From NCBI GenBank assembly GCA_030147325.1, contig JASLAA010000099.1, forward strand, positions 1 to 14,579: 14,579 bases of DNA, given 5' to 3'. This document shows, piece after piece, positions 12,790-14,579 of the stretch. Made by a program: the position numbers and the translations under genes. Below the pieces are notes generated by a model. It was not told the DNA's origin, ran no database searches, and saw only the letters and a list, made by a program, of their open reading frames with translations. How positions within the stretch are numbered: the stretch's first letter is position 1; the number at the start of each line of letters is the position of its first letter. Origin of the DNA: Arthrobacter sp. Its GTDB lineage: Bacteria > Actinomycetota > Actinomycetes > Actinomycetales > Micrococcaceae.

Positions 12790-13956
12790 ATGACCCCGTT
12801 CAGCCTCGACGCCCTCCGCCGTCGCCCCGATGTCGAGGCACCCGAGCTGGTCGCCGTCGACGCAGCCGACCGCCTCCTCCTCGACACGGCCGCCGCCCGG
12901 CTCCCCGCCGAGGGCAGGCTCGCGACGATCAACGACTCCTACGGTGCGCTCACCCTGGGCGCCGCCCACTTCACGGTTCCCGGGACCGTCCGCGTCTTCC
13001 AGGATGGCATCGTGCACGAGCGTGCACTCGCCCTCAATGCCGCGGAGCAGGGCCTGGAGCACGCCTACCGGTTCCACCCGCTCGGCGAGTCCCTGCTCGC
13101 CGACGTCTCGACCGTCCTGCTGAGGCTTCCCAGGTCACTCGACGAACTCGACGAGATCGCCTGGACGATCTCGACCTTCGCACGTCCCGACGTGCAGGTA
13201 CTGGCCGCCGGCAGGGTCAAGCACATGTCCCTGTCGATGAACGCGGTCCTCGGTCGCTATTTCGCCGATGTGACTGCCGGGCTCGCCCGCCAGAAAGCCC
13301 GCGTGCTCACCGCGTCCCGGCCGCTGCCGACGGCGGCACCCTCCTTCCCGCGCTCCGCGCAGTACGACGTGGGCCTCGACCGGCCACTCGAACTGCGTGC
13401 CTACGGAGCGACGTTCGGCGGCGCCGCGCTCGACCCGGGGACGCGGATGCTCCTCCCCCACCTGCGCGGGCTGACTCTTCTCCAGGAAGGGACCGATGCG
13501 TCCGTCGTCGACCTCGGGAGCGGCAACGGCGCGATCGCCGCCTTCATCGCCCGTGCACACCCGCGTGTCATCGTGCACGCGACGGATCAGTCCGCGTCCG
13601 CCGTGGCCTCGACGAGGGCGTCGGCTGCAGCCAACGGGGTGCAGGATCGCATCCGGGTGACGAGGGACGACGGCCTGTCCGCCGTCGCGGACGGAGCGGC
13701 GACCACGATCGTCCTCAATCCGCCCTTCCACCTGGGCAGTACCGTCCATGCAGGCATAGCACACAAGCTGTTCCGTGAGTGTGCCCGCGTGCTGGCGCCC
13801 GGTGGTGAACTTTGGACCGTCTGGAACAGCCACCTGGCCTACCGGCCCGTGCTCGAGCGGACGGTCGGTCCGACCCGTCAACTCGACCGCTCGCCCCGCT
13901 TCACCGTTACCCGCTCCGTCAGGGATCCGCGCCGCTCGCCGGTCGGCCGCGGGTAG
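12790..13956 (+). CDS. Class I SAM-dependent methyltransferase, RlmG/RsmC-like (rRNA guanine-N2)
   Basis: A 388-residue two-part protein. The N-terminal half (1-190) resembles the RlmG/RsmC domain that helps bind rRNA and lacks its own cofactor motifs. The C-terminal half has the SAM-binding loop VVDLGSGNG (239-247), the acidic ribose contact in HATDQS, and the catalytic NPPFH (310-314), the motif of enzymes that methylate exocyclic amines. The ending VWNSHLAYRPVLERTVGPTR (then RFTVTRSVR) matches the RlmG pattern. The expected product is N2-methylguanosine in 23S or 16S rRNA; which base cannot be told from sequence alone. ATG 12790 is preferred over ATG 12781 and an ATG at 12748 because it sits 7 bases after the TAGGAT box. 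The gene is complete and is followed by a strong shared terminator. Confidence 0.82.
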   Translation: MTPFSLDALRRRPDVEAPELVAVDAADRLLLDTAAARLPAEGRLATINDSYGALTLGAAHFTVPGTVRVFQDGIVHERALALNAAEQGLEHAYRFHPLGESLLADVSTVLLRLPRSLDELDEIAWTISTFARPDVQVLAAGRVKHMSLSMNAVLGRYFADVTAGLARQKARVLTASRPLPTAAPSFPRSAQYDVGLDRPLELRAYGATFGGAALDPGTRMLLPHLRGLTLLQEGTDASVVDLGSGNGAIAAFIARAHPRVIVHATDQSASAVASTRASAAANGVQDRIRVTRDDGLSAVADGAATTIVLNPPFHLGSTVHAGIAHKLFRECARVLAPGGELWTVWNSHLAYRPVLERTVGPTRQLDRSPRFTVTRSVRDPRRSPVGRG

Positions 13957-14029
13957 ACGCGGGGCGGATCGGAGTCGGATCGTCCACCGGCCCGCGGAGC
14001 GGTCACCTCCCGCATACCCCTGGAACGCA

Positions 14030-14062
14030 AGGAAGCCCCCACCGCATCGGTGGGGGCTTCCT
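14030..14062 (-). terminator. Bidirectional intrinsic terminator, end of rpsA
   Basis: AGGAAGCCCCCACCG (14030-14044) is a perfect 15-bp complement of CGGTGGGGGCTTCCT (14048-14062) around a CAT loop. On the minus strand it begins 25 bases after the rpsA stop and is followed by TTGCGTT, a modest T-rich tail. The methyltransferase gene runs into it from the other side, so it likely serves both. Confidence 0.85.
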
Positions 14063-14087
14063 CAGTGCTTGCTACTGGCGGCGGAGC

Positions 14088-14579
14088 TTACGCTCCGGTC
14101 AGCTTCTCGCGAAGAGCGGCAAGCGCCTCGTCGGACGCGAGCGTTCCTGCACCGGACTCCGTGACGACGGGCTCCGAGGAGTAGCTCGTCGAGTTCGACT
14201 CGACGGGCTCGTTCGCTGCAGCGGCGTCGTCCGACGCGTGCTGCACGACCTGCTTCTTGTGGGACTCCCAGCGGGACTGGGCCTCCGCGTACTGGGCTTC
14301 CCAGGCAGCGCGCTGCGTCTCGTAGCCCTCGAGCCATTCGTTCGACTCGGGGTCGAAGCCCTCGGGGTACTTGTAGTTGCCCTCTTCGTCGTACTCGGCA
14401 GCCATACCGTACAGCGCCGGGTCGAACTCGGTGCTGTCGGCGTCGACACCCTCGTTGGCCTGCTTGAGGCTGAGGGAGATACGACGGCGCTCGAGGTCGA
14501 TGTCGATGACCTTGACGAAGAGCTCGTCCCCGACGGAGACGACCTGCTCGGCCAGCTCCACGTGGCGGACGGCGAGCTC
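14088..14579 (-). CDS. rpsA: 30S ribosomal protein S1 (C-terminal part)
   Basis: 163 residues are in the window; the frame runs open to the right edge, so the gene begins outside it. The start of the visible part, HVELAEQVVSVGD, then ELFVKVIDIDLERRRISLSL, is the end of the last S1 RNA-binding (OB-fold) domain. After KQANEGVD comes the long acidic tail typical of actinobacterial S1 (ALYGMAAEYDEEGNYKYPEG, FDPESNEWLEGY, then WEAQYAEAQSRWESHKKQV) and the usual ending ALREKLTGA. S1 binds mRNA leaders on the 30S subunit. The first residue shown by a GTG at 14561 is internal, not a start. The gene ends just before a strong terminator. Confidence 0.96.
   Translation of the reverse strand, partial: ELAVRHVELAEQVVSVGDELFVKVIDIDLERRRISLSLKQANEGVDADSTEFDPALYGMAAEYDEEGNYKYPEGFDPESNEWLEGYETQRAAWEAQYAEAQSRWESHKKQVVQHASDDAAAANEPVESNSTSYSSEPVVTESGAGTLASDEALAALREKLTGA

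Noticed and set aside
1..14579. CRISPR array, insertion sequence, tRNA or prophage
   Set aside because: No regularly spaced repeats, transposase or integrase genes, terminal inverted repeats or tRNA-like cloverleaf were seen on either strand.

Overview
The window is about 14.6 kb of very GC-rich, gene-dense bacterial chromosome. The gene set points to an actinobacterium, most likely Micrococcaceae and Arthrobacter-like. The evidence is a dephospho-CoA kinase with a C-terminal extension, a Ski2-like helicase with a DUF3516-type tail, a GAF-ANTAR regulator, TANNNT -10 boxes a few bases from start codons, and an uvrB/coaE/rpsA neighbourhood. The genus is inferred from recalled protein resemblance only; no database was searched.

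Left part, plus strand (1-4684): the last 44 codons of a serine hydrolase (beta-lactamase/esterase type); an 847-residue DEAD/DEAH helicase; a GNAT acetyltransferase resembling diamine (SSAT-type) acetyltransferases; and, coupled to it by a TGATG overlap, a proline-iminopeptidase-like alpha/beta hydrolase. A convergent intergenic region with two strong hairpins (4691-4736 and 4772-4816) ends this block.

Middle part, minus strand (4848-9329): coaE, then uvrB, then a TerC-family membrane protein, each with its own start signals. Upstream of terC is a clear match to the yybP-ykoY manganese-sensing riboswitch, so the TerC protein is best read as a Mn-linked transporter.

Right part (9449-14579): recQ runs divergently from coaE. 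It is followed by a small minus-strand unknown protein, a divergent two-gene unit (GAF-ANTAR regulator plus a small conserved partner), an RlmG/RsmC-like methyltransferase, a strong terminator hairpin, and the C-terminal end of rpsA (ribosomal protein S1) running in from the right edge on the minus strand.

The main themes are DNA and RNA maintenance (two helicases, UvrB, an rRNA methyltransferase, S1) and metal homeostasis. A recurring regulatory feature is a TANNNT box ending 6-9 bases before the start codon of five genes (helicase, GNAT, uvrB, coaE, methyltransferase), the layout expected for leaderless mRNAs. I found no mobile element, CRISPR array, tRNA or rRNA, and no clear undescribed multi-gene system. 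The best leads are the riboswitch-terC unit, the eroded GrpB-like tail of CoaE, and the ANTAR regulator with its uncharacterised partner. No gene-free stretch exceeds about 220 bases.
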